Part shown: positions 12,171-24,208 of the stretch, in pieces | Layout: each line of letters opens with the position of its first letter | How positions within the stretch are numbered: the first letter of the stretch is position 1 | From: Tolypeutes matacus | Taxonomy: Eukaryota > Chordata > Mammalia > Cingulata > Chlamyphoridae | Direction: 5' to 3' | DNA: 64,000 nucleotides | Assembly: GCA_026826555.1 (NCBI GenBank) | Contig: JAKSZT010038599.1 | Location: forward strand, 5,774,252 to 5,838,251 | Notes under the pieces: model-generated | The model's database searches: none | Told to the model about the DNA's origin: nothing | Seen by the model: only the letters and a program-made list of their open reading frames with translations | Made by a program: the position numbers and the translations under genes

Positions 12171-13190
12171 TGAATTAAGCAAATTGAGCAGACTCACAGA
12201 GCTAGATTCTGGAAGCTAGGTTTACAAAAGACAGGACAGGAGAAGAAGGTTGTAAGCCAATGCCCATATGGGCAAAACCTATGATAAGGTGGAAGGGTGT
12301 AGTTGAGCAGATGATGGGTACGATAATGGTGCAGTGATGCTATTGGTTTGGGTGTTGCTGGTCTGTGAGGGGGGTAGGATAGGAAGGGTGGGTTGGAATG
12401 TCCATGGAACTGAGGGGAGACTTGGGGGTGGGAGAAGGTGTACTATGGGAATTTGTGGGTATGTGGTTGAAACCACAATGTTGGGAATGTTCTTTGGCAA
12501 ATATGGCAGGAGAGGGTTACTGGTTTAAGATGTTGGATGTGGGAGACATGCTGGACAAGGCATACCTGGGACAGGCTTCTAGGGAAAGCATAGTGTTCAT
12601 CTGTCATAGTGTTTTGTATCAGTGGATAGAGATTCACATAATGAGCAGGAAGGTGTTGGGCCTCCATCCTGGGGAGTCCTGCTATGACCTCAAATAGAGG
12701 GGCAAGTGTCTCTCAAGAGCATAGGTAGTGCCTAATAGGGTAGGACAAGCCAGTGTATCAAGCCCTCAATGTTGTTGCAATTAACTATGAATCTTGTCCT
12801 TCAGTGAGTTAATCTTGGTGGTTATTGTGGGTCTCAAGGGAAGGGGAGGGAGGAATAGAATAGATGGAACATGGGGCATTTTGGGGGCGGTGGAATTGTT
12901 CTATATGATCTTGAAATTATGGAAACATGTTAGACTTCATCAAAATCTATAAAGGTGTATGGTCCAATTCGTAAACCATAATGTAAATCATTGACCATGG
13001 TTAATAACAATGTCTCAATATTTGTATATCAATTTTAACAAATGTACCATCCACAAGTAACATGTTATTAATAGGGGAAATGGGATAAGGGGGAGGGTGT
13101 TGGGTATATGGGAATCCCCTATATTCTGTATATGACCTTTCTGTTACTTAAACTTCTTTGAAGACAAAATTTTAAAAAAATAAGACACTG
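12171..13190 (+). other. L1 3' UTR, first half with tail module 1
   Basis: G-rich non-coding sequence after the ORF2 end, finishing in an L1-like tail (about 12925-13180: 'ataatgtaaatcattgacca', then a G-rich 'gggataagggggaggg' block, then 'aaaattttaaaaaaa'). Unusually, the UTR continues past this tail. Confidence 0.65.
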
Positions 13191-15010
13191 GGGGAATAAA
13201 TGGAAGAAAATCTCACTGTACACACAGGACAACAGATCTTACAGTGATAAAATACATAATGTCAAAAAGATATAATTTTATATTTCATTATTTTTTAATT
13301 ATTTCAAACTTTAATTTTTTTTTTTTTGCATTTTACTCATTATTTTAAAAACTATCATTACTATATCACTTTCCTAGTAATTGTATTCAGTTATTTTGTT
13401 GGCTTCAATTTTGAAGAAATTTTGGATTATAGAAGGGTTACAACTGTGGCAAGGGAGGATCATTGGCACAGGGTGTCAGAGATGGTGGATGCATGGGAGG
13501 AGATTCACCTGGGGCATACCTATAAGTTGTATGAATGTGTTAAAGTGTTCATGAGGCATCATCACAGTGGGTGGAGTTTCACACAATAACCATAAAAATA
13601 TCAAATTCCTATCCTGGGGTGCTCTGCCACAATCTCTAATGGGACAGCAAAAATCCCCTGAGTGCAGCGGCAGTGACTAGTGAAGGAGGATGGACCATTG
13701 ACAGACCCTTAATAGTGATGACTGCACTTATGAATCTTTACTTTTGAAATTGAAACAAAGCCTAGTATTATAGGGTGCCTAAGAGTTTATACAGAGTCTT
13801 GAGAGCCTCCTTGTTGCTCAAATGCGGCCTCTCTTTAAACCCAACTCAACGTATAAATGCAGTAACTTCCCCCCAGTGTGGGACATGACTCCCAGGGATC
13901 AGCCTCCTTGGCACTGAAGGATTACTACCAAGTATCAACTAGCAATGCAACTGAAAGAAGACCTTGATCAAAAGGGGAGAGGGTAAAGACAAATGAATTT
14001 ATATGGCTAAGAGACTTCAAAGTGAGTCAGAAGGTCATTCCAGAGGTTATGCTTATGCACATCTCAGCAGGATCTCATTGACTGTCAAAGTTATATTGCC
14101 TCAAATAGCAGGGCTCCTGAGGGCTCTGGAGACATCCAGACACTAAAGGCTTAGGAGTTTGGCACTGTGCCAGTGAGCCTTACTTTGGATTTATGCTCCC
14201 CAGTGTGAGAGTTAGACTCAGTTGTGGCTTCCCTACACATGGCTCTTCTGCCCCTTCTATTTGAACCTATAGTTAGTACTAGAGTTGATAGATGTACGTC
14301 CAAGAGACTTAAATCTTTGAGCTGTCCACGTTCCAGTCGGGCCCTGAATCTCAACAGATTTGCAACACTTACTCTCCAGTTCATTGGACTCACTCGGGAC
14401 AACTAAAAAGGAGAATATGATGGACAAAGACCATCCCAAGAACAGAGAGAGTCTGTGACTGCAAGCAAGATAGTCCCATCCATCTGCCCCACGGGATCTA
14501 AGCCTCCTCTCAATTAGATGTGGAGTGGTTATCACCATCCCAGAATCCTCAGGATTGGGGAATGAATGATGGACTAGAAGAGACTTACAGTTATTCTATT
14601 ATAGACTCATTGTGATCCTGGCAATGGAAGAACTTTTATCTATGATGTGGAGGCAGTGGCCACTGGAGGTTCTGAGGTTAGGGAGAGGGAAAAATAATTG
14701 TAGTTTGGGGGCATTTTTGGGATTTGGATACTGTCCTGAATGAGATTGCAATGACAGACCCAGGCCATTATATATCTTGAAATAACTTACAAAAATGTGC
14801 AGGAGAGTGTAAACTATAATCCACACTTAATGTCAATGCTCCAAAATGTGTTCATCAATTGTAACAAATATACCACACTAATGAAGGATGTTGTTAATGT
14901 GAGAAAATGTGGGAGGACTAGGAAGCAGAACATATGTGAATCTCTTATATTTTTTATGTAACATTTATGTAATCTAAGTATCTTTTAAAAAAAAAGTATA
15001 TTAAAAAAAA
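13191..15010 (+). other. L1 3' UTR, second half with tail module 2
   Basis: About 1.6 kb of unique UTR sequence (landmarks: 'gtgggacatgactcccaggg' at 13876-13895, and 'ttcatcaattgtaacaaata' about 14850), ending in a second tail module and an A-rich end at 14985-15010. The copy at 25860-27630 follows it almost end to end. Open frames here (13326-13589, 14151-14538, 14599-14826) are not genes. Confidence 0.75.
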
Positions 15011-17900
15011 GAAAGAAAAGAAACTACAATATAAAAATATTTCTATGATGTCAACTGATAAATGACTACTAGAGAAAGTTTTTTTTTCAAGTTTATATAA
15101 AATCTATGAAAATAATGAAAATATCTGTTTTGCTTTCCAATGTAATGTTAGCCCTTACTATAATTTCTGAATAATTGGTTACCAGGAAAATATATGGCAT
15201 ATAAATAAATGTCTTGTTTAAAATTTGTAGTTGTTCCTAAGCTTCTACAGAGTTGTTCAGTTAGTAGTTAAGTAGAAAGAAAGGCAACATTCTTTCTAAA
15301 TTAAACTTCTTAATGTGATTCAGGAAAGGGTTTTGAAAATTCAATTTGCTGTTATTATATGCCTGTACACTATAGCTTTACATAGAACAATAAGTTAACC
15401 ACTCTCATAACCTTGGGAAATAAATTACTGTGGTAAATTTATACCACTAATTGAATGTTTATGGTAAGAGTAATTGATTTCTTTTAGAGAAAAAATGGTT
15501 AGTTAATTTAAGACTATAAGGTATGCTCAGAAAGATATATATTTAATAACTTTTATCAGTTAAATATCTTCCAATTTAAGGTAAATAATATTTTATATTT
15601 TATATAAGCAGAAAATAATAAACTCCACTATTAAGAAAACATGTAAGACTTGTGCTAAATTCTTAAGGCAGGATTTTGACAGGAAAATTATATACAACCT
15701 AAGGTCCAGATTTGTGGAAATAATAGTAATAACATGAAAAATTCCAAAGAATAAAAAAATTCAAAATGGACTTTAGATAGCTGTCATTTCATTCCTAAAC
15801 ATTCTCTTTCTTGATGGTATTATGATGTTGGTTCTATTTTTATTAAATATGGGATTACTCACTTTTAAGTGACCTTTAACAAGGAACACATGACTTCATG
15901 TCCTTCACGTTTTGTATCAATATTCTTTAATTCTGATTCATTTTTCTCAGCTGCCCAGCCAGGATCAGATTCTTGGCTTATAACCAGCTATACCACCTTA
16001 TTCCTCTTAAGTATTTTGTTCATAATTGTCGTCAAGAATGATATATGAGGCTAGATGATATTTGACTAGAGTAAGAAACCTGAATAAAGAAATAAAGGAA
16101 GCAGTAGTTGTTAATGATGTTATAATATAGTAATATACATATAGTTTATGTCTACATTATATAATAGATGACATGAATATAACATATACTACATAATATT
16201 ATTCGTTCAACAATTAACATTAGTAAATGAACTACCCAATGAAGGTATCCTTCCACCAATTTACAATGTAGATATATATATTTGTTTTCTTTCCTTTTTT
16301 GGCTGGAGTGAGGCACTGGAGCTAATTGTTTAGGGTGAGTAGCCACAGAAATTTTTATCAAATAATAAAAATATTAAAATGAATGGCTTATGTAAATATA
16401 AATAAGAAACATGTAGTATCATATTATATAGTTTACTTAAAAACATTTACAACTGAAGTCACTTGCCTCAATCAACCGTATTTTATCAATCATCCTGCAG
16501 TCATAAAGTATGTCAAACTGGCCCAAGGTCATTGGAGAGAAAAGTAACAGCCTTTCCCAAACTGACTGAAAAGGATAAGGACTTCTAAAAAGCCACTGAA
16601 ACATTTGACACTAATTGACGTTTTTGACAGGAGAAGTGAAAAGGTCAAGAATTAAATTGGTTGTAAAACAATCTAAGTATTCTTGTCTCTAGTAACTTTC
16701 ACCAAGTTTGGGGGAGATATTATTGAGGGACAAAGAGTTTGTGGAGGATAAAGTAGAAAAGGGAATAATTTTATATTGACAAAGAATTTTTAAAATCTAT
16801 ATTATTTGTAAGAAAAAAATAAACTTGAATCATTTTTATTTTTGTCCTCCCAAAAATATGAGATAAATCATCACCTTAAAATTCTCCTTAAAATGTGAGT
16901 TTTTCCTACCAAGAAAGCAAGTCATATCATTTTACAAGAATTCAGTGTGACAATTTAATTGAAATTACTAAGAAACGAAATGTCTGTTTTAGATAAGGAA
17001 CAGCTCAGGGCCACTCAGACATTCAAAGCCCAGATCACTCTTGTCTGTTGTTGAGTTCAAATTCACTGCCAAGGAGGATATCATTGCCTAACAATTGTAA
17101 GAACCACCACTGTGACTGTTAGTCCAGGAAATTACAGGATATTTTCCTAGAAGAATTTTTATTAATGAAAAAAAATAACAAAACACATGGATTTAGAGGG
17201 ATATCTTACATAATACATTAGGAAGTTTGACTCATGTGCCAAATGTGCATTTTCAGAGCATGTTGGAAAATAGAGCATTCCCTCTTCTTAAACATGCAAG
17301 TGGGAGATTTCCCTCTCTACTGAATAGGTGGTGGGTGGGGAGGAGCTGGGTCTATAGATCTTATCCAAACTTCTCTGAACCAAACTGGACATATGGATTC
17401 ACTCTTGCATACTACTTATTAGGAGACATTGGTAAACTGGAATAAAATAAATTGAGAATTTCTAGGAGTATAAAACTTTGAAGAGTATTATTGCATTTAT
17501 TCTGAATAATATCCATGGGTGTTGGATTGAACAGTTGCTTTTTTGTTTATTCTAGAGCCATTAATCTACTAAATATACTGTCTCATAACCTCTCCTAAAT
17601 CTCCACTCTTTTTTTTTTTGCAGTATTAGAGAAGAAAAAACCTCATTCTCTTCCTGGCTTTGATGAAATTTTAGATAATGTAGAAATTCACCAAGTAAAT
17701 ATGTAGTGGTAAGGTAAGTATATCAAAGGATATATTCTACTTGGAGGGAGCCCAGGGAGTTAAAATGTGTGAAAATGTGGGTAAGGATCTCTCATATCAT
17801 GGCTTCTATAAATTAGATTTTCTGCATACTGTTTCCTGTAAACTGAAAGGACTGATCAACATTGTGAATAAGGAGGGAAAAGGAGTAGAGATTTAGTGGT
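15011..17900. other. AT-rich non-coding DNA
   Basis: No gene or confident repeat. A 72-codon open frame at 17227-17445 has no recognisable domain, and no splice or promoter context supports it. Confidence 0.5.
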
Positions 17901-18530
17901 TGTTTTAGTTTGCTGAAGCTGCCAATGCAAAAATACCAGAAATGTTGGCTTTTATAAAGGGAATTTATTTTGGGGTAAAAGTGTATAGTTCTGAGGTTGT
18001 GAAATATCCAAATCAAGGCATCATCAGAGATGCTTTCTCACCAACTTATGCTACAGGTGATCCTGGCATCTTGCCGTGTGGCAAGGCAATATGGTGGCTT
18101 GTCTCTGCCAAGGTCCCAGCCTTTCCTCCCAGGTTCACTGTCTCTTCGAGCTCAGCTGTGGGCAACCAGGCATTTCTCCCTAGGCCTCATCTTCTTGAGC
18201 TTCTTGGGGAATCTGTCTTTCTGCAGCTGTAAGTGTACCTAGAGACCTCCTTCTTACCTGGCAGGGTCAAAATATCTGAGCTCCCTTTCTCTATGTCTGT
18301 CCTTTCTCTCTGTGTGTTCTAGTTTATTTAAGACCCAGCAAGATGGCCAAGACCAAACTAGGTCCTCACTGACATAGTCCAATCAAAACTCCTAAAATGA
18401 TCTAACTAAGTGATCTAATCACAGGACCCTTAAATGAACTTAATGCAATCAAAGGGCCCCACAGCCACAGGAATGGATTAGTTAAAGAACATAATCTTTT
18501 TCTGGGGTTCACAAAATTCATGCCATCACA
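17901..18530 (-). mobile_element. LTR, family B variant, antisense
   Basis: A 630-bp LTR lying antisense. Its minus-strand 5' end is TGTGATGGCATGAATTTTGT at 18530 and its 3' end reads down to ...AACTAAAACA at 17901. It shares the end blocks of the TGTGGTGGTTTGAAGC family (22072, 39909, 57824) but differs in the middle, and pairs best with the split copy 24969-27774. Flanking 5-mers GTGGT and CTCTA do not match, so it may be a remnant of a rearranged provirus and not a clean solo LTR. Confidence 0.75.
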
Positions 18531-19150
18531 CTCTACCTACTCTATTGTGCTGTTTCTCCCATAGCCAAGATCTCTATCAAGAAGTAGAAAGGGGACTGGT
18601 CCACTCACTATTACTCCTCGTGGTCCACTAGGAAAAATTTTTCTTCCCATCCCTGTAGTCTTAAGCTCTGCTAGTCTACAGGTCTTTGCTCCAAAAGGAG
18701 GAGTGAATCTGCCAGGAAACACAACAATGATTCCATTGAACTAGAAGCTAGCACTACCACCTTATCACTTTGGGCTCCTCATGCTTCTGAATCAATAGAC
18801 AAAGAAGGGAATTACTGTACTGGCTGGGGAGATCAATCCTGACTATCAAGGGGAAAGATGACTGCAACTATACAATGGAGGTAAAGAAGATTTTGCCTGT
18901 AATACAGGAGATCCCCTAGGTCATCTTTTAGTATTACCATGCACAGTGATTAAAGTTAATGGAAAACTGCAACAACCCAATCCAGGCTGGGCTAACAATG
19001 GCCCAGAATTTTCAGGAATGAAGGTTTGGGTCACCCCACCAGGCAAAGAACCATGGCCAGATGAATTGTTTGCTGAGGGTAAAGGGAACACGGAATGGAT
19101 AGTGGAAGAAGGTAGTGATAAATATGAACTATGACCCTGTGGCCATTTAT
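18531..19150 (+). pseudogene. ERVL-type dUTPase region fragment
   Basis: Conceptual translation, with frame changes, reads through a dUTPase-like core: a 'GTGLVH' type strand (about 18590), an 'AGEINPDYQGE' block (about 18825-18860; compare the beta-hairpin motif of dUTPases that carries a catalytic Asp) and 'GDPLG' (about 18909-18922). It then runs into an open 62-codon stretch at 18946-19134 that includes VWVTPPGKEPWPDE and GSDKYEL. ERVL-group retroviruses are known to carry a dUTPase at the end of pol, and the order seen here fits the end of that pol. Stops and frameshifts make it inactive. It abuts a 5'-truncated LTR, so something was lost between the two. Confidence 0.6.
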
Positions 19151-19439
19151 AGAAATGAGGACTGTGAACTGAGAGTTCACAGCTGGCCTTGTGGAGAAAA
19201 CAGTGGAGAAGCCCAGATAGAAATGAGCCCTGGGAAGAGAGGAACTCAGGAAGCCTGAACCCTGGCAGATGTCAGCAGCCATCTTGCTCCAACACATAGC
19301 AATAGACTTTGGTGAGGGAAGTAACATACATTTTATGGCCTGGTAACAACTGTAAGCTTCTAACCCAAATAAATAACCTTCATAAAAGCCAACAGATTTC
19401 TGGTATTTTGCATTAGCACCCCTTTGGCTGACTAATACA

Positions 19440-20997
19440 GAATTTGGTACTGGAGAGTGGGGAAGTGCTTTTGCAATTACCAAAATGCTGGAATGGTTTT
19501 ATAAAGGGTAAGGTGTATTTTATGGAGGAATTGTGAGATGCTTGATAGAAAAGACCTACATTGCTTTGCAGAGACTGTTCATAAGAATTTGAATGCTAAG
19601 GAGACTTTCTATTATACCTTAGAAGTAAATGATGTACCTATTATTGGAAACTGGAGGAAAGGCGATCCATGTTTTAAAGTTGCAGAGAACTTAGCAACTT
19701 TATGTTTTATGGAAGGCAGAATTTGAAAATGGTGAACCTGGGCATTTAGCTGAAGAACTTCCCACAGTAAACTCTGAGAATGCAGCTTGGCTTCTCCTTG
19801 CAAGCTTATAGTAAAATGCTAGCAGAGAGAGATAAGCTGAGGACTGAATTGTTGGGCACAAAGAAAACAGAAATTGATTCTGGAAATTCCAAGCCTCTGG
19901 AAATCAAGCTCCCAGATGATAGTGCCCCATTTGAGGACTTACCTAAACTTGGAACTTGTGAATCAGGATTGAAAATGAAGTTATCTAGGAAAGACTTGTG
20001 GAAAGTCTTATTGCCTGATGGCTTGAACCCTTGCTTTCTGCATGCTAAATCAACAAGCTTTTTGAAAGTGCTGTATGAACAAAACCACTGTCAGCTTTGA
20101 CTAAAAAGATTGTTGATGAGAGAGATGGAAGGGGAAACAGCTTTAAGAGTGAAACCATGGAAGCTGAGATCTGGATTTAAGACATCACCTTGGGCCAAGA
20201 GAGGAACCTCACCCATGTGTTCAGAGAAGGTGAGTTTGCCCCAGCAGTTGAAGAGGGTGGATTTTCCCAATGTTCAGGGAGAGTTTTACCACCCCAGGTT
20301 ACAGAGACAGAGGAGCACAATCCCCGGGAATTAGGGAGATTGAGGTCAATGTCCCATAGGTCTGAGAGGGGTGGACCTGTATCCCATGGTTTAGGGAAGG
20401 CCAGCTCACCAACTCGTTGCTCTGAGAGAGTTGAGCCTGTATGCCAAAGGTTATGGAGGATTTTGTCTTCACTTCACTGTACTAGGGGGGTTAAGACTCT
20501 AACCCGAAGATTGGGTAAAGTGTGGCCATCTCCCCAACACTCTTGGAGCTTTGTCACCACCCAGATGCTTGATGATGGTGGAACCAAGAAAATGGTCATT
20601 GGGCAAGCTTGTGGAAAGGGTGGTTCCTCATGTAGGCCTAGGGAAAAGAAACCATTATCTTAGGAATGACTCCCAGACTTTGACATCTAATGAAGTATGC
20701 CCTGCATGTTTACGGAACTGTTCTGAACTCATAACTCATGTCTCCCTCCCAATTTCTCCTTATGCTAATGCAAGTGTTTATCATTTGTCTGTCTATTTGA
20801 ATATTTAAAGTAGATAAATGGTTTTGTAAGTTTCAGAGGTCTACAGCTAGACTCGACTTTGCCTCAAAACAAACTGTATTTCTTTAAATTGATTGTGATA
20901 TGATTCTGTTTTCAGCATTTTACTGATTAAAGGTTTTTTTTTTGTTTTTGTTTTTGTTTTTAAGATTATACTGTCTTTTTGGAAGTCAGAGGGTGGA
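19440..20997 (+). pseudogene. Non-autonomous internal region, gag-position reading frames
   Basis: Broken open stretches at 19538-19726, 19780-20100 and 20190-20663 lie where gag would be. None shows a retroviral domain I recognise. The last encodes a degenerate repeat of about 20 residues (CSERVEPVCQRLWRILSSLH and its neighbours), i.e. about 60 bp per unit, at roughly 20330-20560. The first 250 bp align with the internal region of the family B provirus (40363-41757): compare 'cattgctttgcagagactgt' with 'gattgctttgaagagactga'. Function unknown. I would treat it as a packaging/leader-type internal region and not as a gene. Confidence 0.6.
20330..20570 (+). repeat. Degenerate ~60-bp tandem repeat
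   Basis: Successive units contain 'gagag(g/a)(g/t)t(g/t)g(a/g)(a/g)cctgtatgcc', then a 'ggttaggga' block, then 'ctcacc', at about 60-bp spacing. They read as about 20-residue protein repeats (RSERGGPVSHGLGKASSPTR, then CSERVEPVCQRLWRILSSLH). A weaker similar pattern is seen at 41150-41400 in the other provirus. Confidence 0.55.
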
Positions 20998-21642
20998 GGT
21001 AGCAGTTTGATATTGTTTGTGAATTCCAAAAATAGATATTGGATTATGTTTGTAAACTGGTCTGTTCTTCTGGGTGTGATTAAATTATGATTAGGTCTTT
21101 GATTGGCCACATCAGTAGGACACTAAACCCCCACCCCCTTGGTGGGGAGGGGAATCCCAGAGAAACTGCACCACAAAGAAGGGGGGTTAGAGTTTTGAGC
21201 TGGAGGCCTGTGAAGTAAACACAAAGAAGGACAGAAAGAAGTGGATACTTGTGGAAACAGAGAAGGCTCCATTAGACACGGCAGAGACCCCGGGAAAAGA
21301 GACAAGCCATTCATCTGATAGTTTGAAGCTGCAGAGACCAGAGCCCTGAGCAGCCAAGTCTGGAAAGAAATGAGTGCTGGGAGAGGGATGAGACTTATCC
21401 CAGCCTATAGCTGATATTGGAAGAAGCTGGGACCACAGAGCTTTCAGGGGAAGAGGGAGGCTAAACTCTTGCAGCTCTTGGCAGCATTTTTGCTCCAACA
21501 TGTGGCAACAGACTTTGGTGAGGACAGTAACTTACACTTTATGGCCTGGTAATTGTAAGTTTCTACCCCAAATACATACCCTTTACAAAAGCCAAAAGAT
21601 TTCTGGTACTTTGCACCAGCACCCCTTTGGCTGACTAATACA
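20998..21642 (+). mobile_element. 3' LTR of the MaLR-like provirus, family A
   Basis: A 645-bp LTR from a mutated start (GGTAGCAGTTTGATATT where the family has TGTAGCAG) to GGCTGACTAATACA. It shares 'gattatgtttgtaaactggt' near its 5' end with the solo LTR 7241-7827. Confidence 0.85.
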
Positions 21643-22071
21643 TCCTTGTTATCTTTAGATTTTAATTTTATTTTTGAAGTTATTGTAAAATTTGGGAAGA
21701 CCTGAAGCAAGAAAAACAATGGCCATAAGATATTATTACTGAAATTGAGTAATTATTGAGATGCTCAAATATTTATATATATATATATATTTGAGTACAA
21801 GTCAACATCTTCATCTCATTCTTTTCAACTGCTTCTAGGAGGCTTATTGGAGCTAGAATTTAAGAATTACCTTTCTTTAACATGTTTGATATGGAAAATG
21901 TGAAAATAACTCTACTGTAGTCAATTATATGTAGCATATTCTCTCTCATTCAAAGTTGAACTTAGACTAACAATGAGCTACCTGAAAATACTAGGTCCGT
22001 GTGAATTATCCCATATACAAAAGGATGATGTAAATATGAAATAAAATGAAATATTGATTTCACCACCTTAC
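21643..22071. other. Non-coding DNA with (TA)n
   Basis: AT-rich, nothing recognised apart from a short (TA)n tract at about 21771-21791. Confidence 0.5.
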
Positions 22072-22498
22072 TGTGGTGGTTTGAAACTGTATGTACTCCA
22101 GAAAAGCATGTTCTTAAAGTTAATCTATTCTTCTGAATGTGGACCCTCTGATGAGGCTACTTCGGTTAAAATGTGACCCACCTTGTTCAGAACAGGTCTT
22201 AATCCTCTTACTGGAATCCATTATAAATGGGTTGAATACAGAAAGAAAAAGCCATGGATAAAAGAAGCTAAAATCAATGAAACCTGGAAGAGAAGGGAAG
22301 GCCCAACAGATGCCATCATGTGACTTGTCATGTGACAGAAGAGCCAAAGATCATTGCCAGCCAGTCTGGAAGAAAGCATCACTTTAATGATGCCTTGATT
22401 TGGACATTCTCATGATCTCAAACTGTAAGCTAATAAATTCCCATTGTTTAAAGACAATTTCATGGTATCTGTTTTAAGCAGTCTTGGAAATGAAAACA
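22072..22498 (+). mobile_element. Solo LTR, family B
   Basis: A 427-bp LTR, TGTGGTGGTTTGAAACTG to AATGAAAACA, with 'ctaataaattcccattgttt' carrying the polyadenylation signal 80 bp before the end. The target-site duplication is not clear (CTTAC and ATTAA). Confidence 0.85.
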
Positions 22499-24208
22499 AT
22501 TAACTCATGAAACATGAGAAAATGGTTTCTAAGCAAATTTCAGGGACTGTTTTGCTAAAGGGATTGATCAAAATGGAAAGGTCAATGGCAGCTTCCAAAA
22601 GTAATGGGGGCTCCTTTAAAAAAAAAGAAAATGCTATCTACCAATTTTAGCTGTACAATAAAGATATAAATTTCTCTGTGTAGTAGGCAATCCATAACAC
22701 TGAAAATTTTTATGCAGAAGCAAATGAAATTGTCCAGATGCTTTAAAGTAGTTACCTGCCTTGGATGGGAGGTTAGAATAGAAAATTAGTATTAAGGCTT
22801 CATAATTTTGTAAGTTGATTTTTTTGGTGATGAGTAGTGATTCTGGGTATCAATATCTATGTATGTTGTAAAAAAAATATTTCAAGGGTAAAAGACCCAT
22901 AGCAGAAAAGCCAATAAAAATGCTAATTTTCACTAAAGTTAATTACAAAGTCATTTAGAAAAAACATTTCCCCTGATTTTGAAATCTGAATTGTAATCAC
23001 AGCTTTGTGAAAATCAGTCATATTAGCATATTATTGATGGTTTGAATTCCTAATTATAAAAGGCTCAGAAGACAGCTAATGGCTCACATCATATGAATTT
23101 GTAGAGCAAATTAAATATAATACTTAATGAAGCATAAAGGCTATTAGTGTTATTACCTACAAACACTTACAGAAAATTAAAAAGGAGGATTAATATGTGT
23201 TGTTCCAAACCCTTAAGTGGCATATAGCAAGGTCAGCTGGACAGGATTAGGAAATGTAGGAATGCTGTGAACAAATGGCAACAGTTTTGAATTTTAAATA
23301 GAAGTCACCCACACAAACAAGGAAATATAATTCTGCTTTTAAATATTTTTAAATATTTAAAAGGATATTTTTAAAACATTAAAAAAGAAAGTACGTATCC
23401 AAAGGTTACAATAAATACATTCATAATTCAGACCTTAGGAAAAGCATTGGCATTAAGGTTTTAACTTTCTTTTAGTTCATATTAAACTTTCAACAACATG
23501 ACTATGATTTGCCTAGGTGTAGTTTTTCTGATGTTTATACTACTTAGTGTTTCTTGAAAATCTTGCATCAGTAGGTTATGCTCTTTAAGTAATTTATATA
23601 TAGATGTCTTTTCATTTAGGATTAGAAGTTTCTTTTCTTCTGGATATGGAGCAGAGTGGCCTTTCAAAATTACAAATATAATCATACCTTTACTTAGAAT
23701 AAAACCAAGTGATAACAATCATGGGAAATTTTACATGTTCACCGGGGAATGATTGAATAAATTGTGCTGTATACCTAGTACAGAATAGCATGTCACTATT
23801 CAACAAAATGATTTAGACATTTCTTAGATGTTTAAATATTGTTAAATTATGGGAGGAATGACAGAACAATGTGTGTAGTATAGTATAATATTTATAAAAT
23901 CCAACTGTGTTTGTGCATTTCTGTGTGTGTTTATGTTATGTACATGAATAAATGTTAGAAATGATTTTCACTAGGTACATGCACTGGTTACCTCATGAGA
24001 CAGTGTGGGAGAAGTAGGGTCTGGAGTAAGATTATTATTTGCCTTATTTTTCTTTACATTGCTTTGTTGATTTCACTAACCCTGCTTTCTTCATCTATTT
24101 TTGAAGAACAATTTAATAAAAGTATTTCAAGAACCAAAGACAATCATTTTCAAATAATGAAAACCCTGTTCATGGTATAACATCACCCCAAAGATGAATG
24201 CCTTACTT
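22499..24208. other. Non-coding DNA, possible L1 relic
   Basis: No gene. Around 23500-23640 the minus strand has faint similarity to the old L1 5' half ('tttgcctaggtgtagttttt'), too weak to define. The remainder is unassigned. Confidence 0.4.

Larger units (their letters stand above)
10305..15010 (+). mobile_element. 5'-truncated L1 with ORF2 deletion and very long 3' UTR
   Basis: In order: the end of the ORF1/inter-ORF region (10305-10450), the ORF2 endonuclease domain (about 10530-10930), a junction at about 10930-10955 where the sequence jumps to the C-terminal third of ORF2, ORF2 C-terminus to about 12170, then about 2.8 kb of 3' UTR. The UTR holds a tail-like module twice: about 12925-13180 and again 14770-15010. 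Each contains 'taacaa(t)gtac(c)...' blocks, a 'gaccatggttaataacaatg'-type block (well preserved in the first) and an A-rich end. The same UTR occurs at 25467-27630 and, antisense, at 62840-63930. The family appears to be a xenarthran L1 subfamily. Confidence 0.85.
19155..21642 (+). mobile_element. MaLR-like short provirus, family A (5' LTR truncated)
   Basis: A truncated 5' LTR (19155-19439), an internal region of about 1.56 kb (19440-20997) and a full 3' LTR (20998-21642). Right after the 5' LTR, 'ttggtactggagagtgggg' at 19444-19462 occupies the primer-binding position and resembles the tRNA-Leu-type sites of ERVL/MaLR. A purine-rich stretch (20985-20999) precedes the 3' LTR. The internal part is too short for gag-pol and has no reverse transcriptase, so this is a non-autonomous element of the MaLR kind that would have been mobilised by a related ERVL. 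Confidence 0.8.

Noticed and set aside
13326..14826. Several open frames of 60-93 codons on both strands
   Set aside because: They lie in the L1 3' UTR, are repeated in broken form at 25.9-27.6 kb, and show no domain.
17227..17445. 72-codon open frame as a possible exon
   Set aside because: No domain, no convincing splice context, within the chance range for this window.
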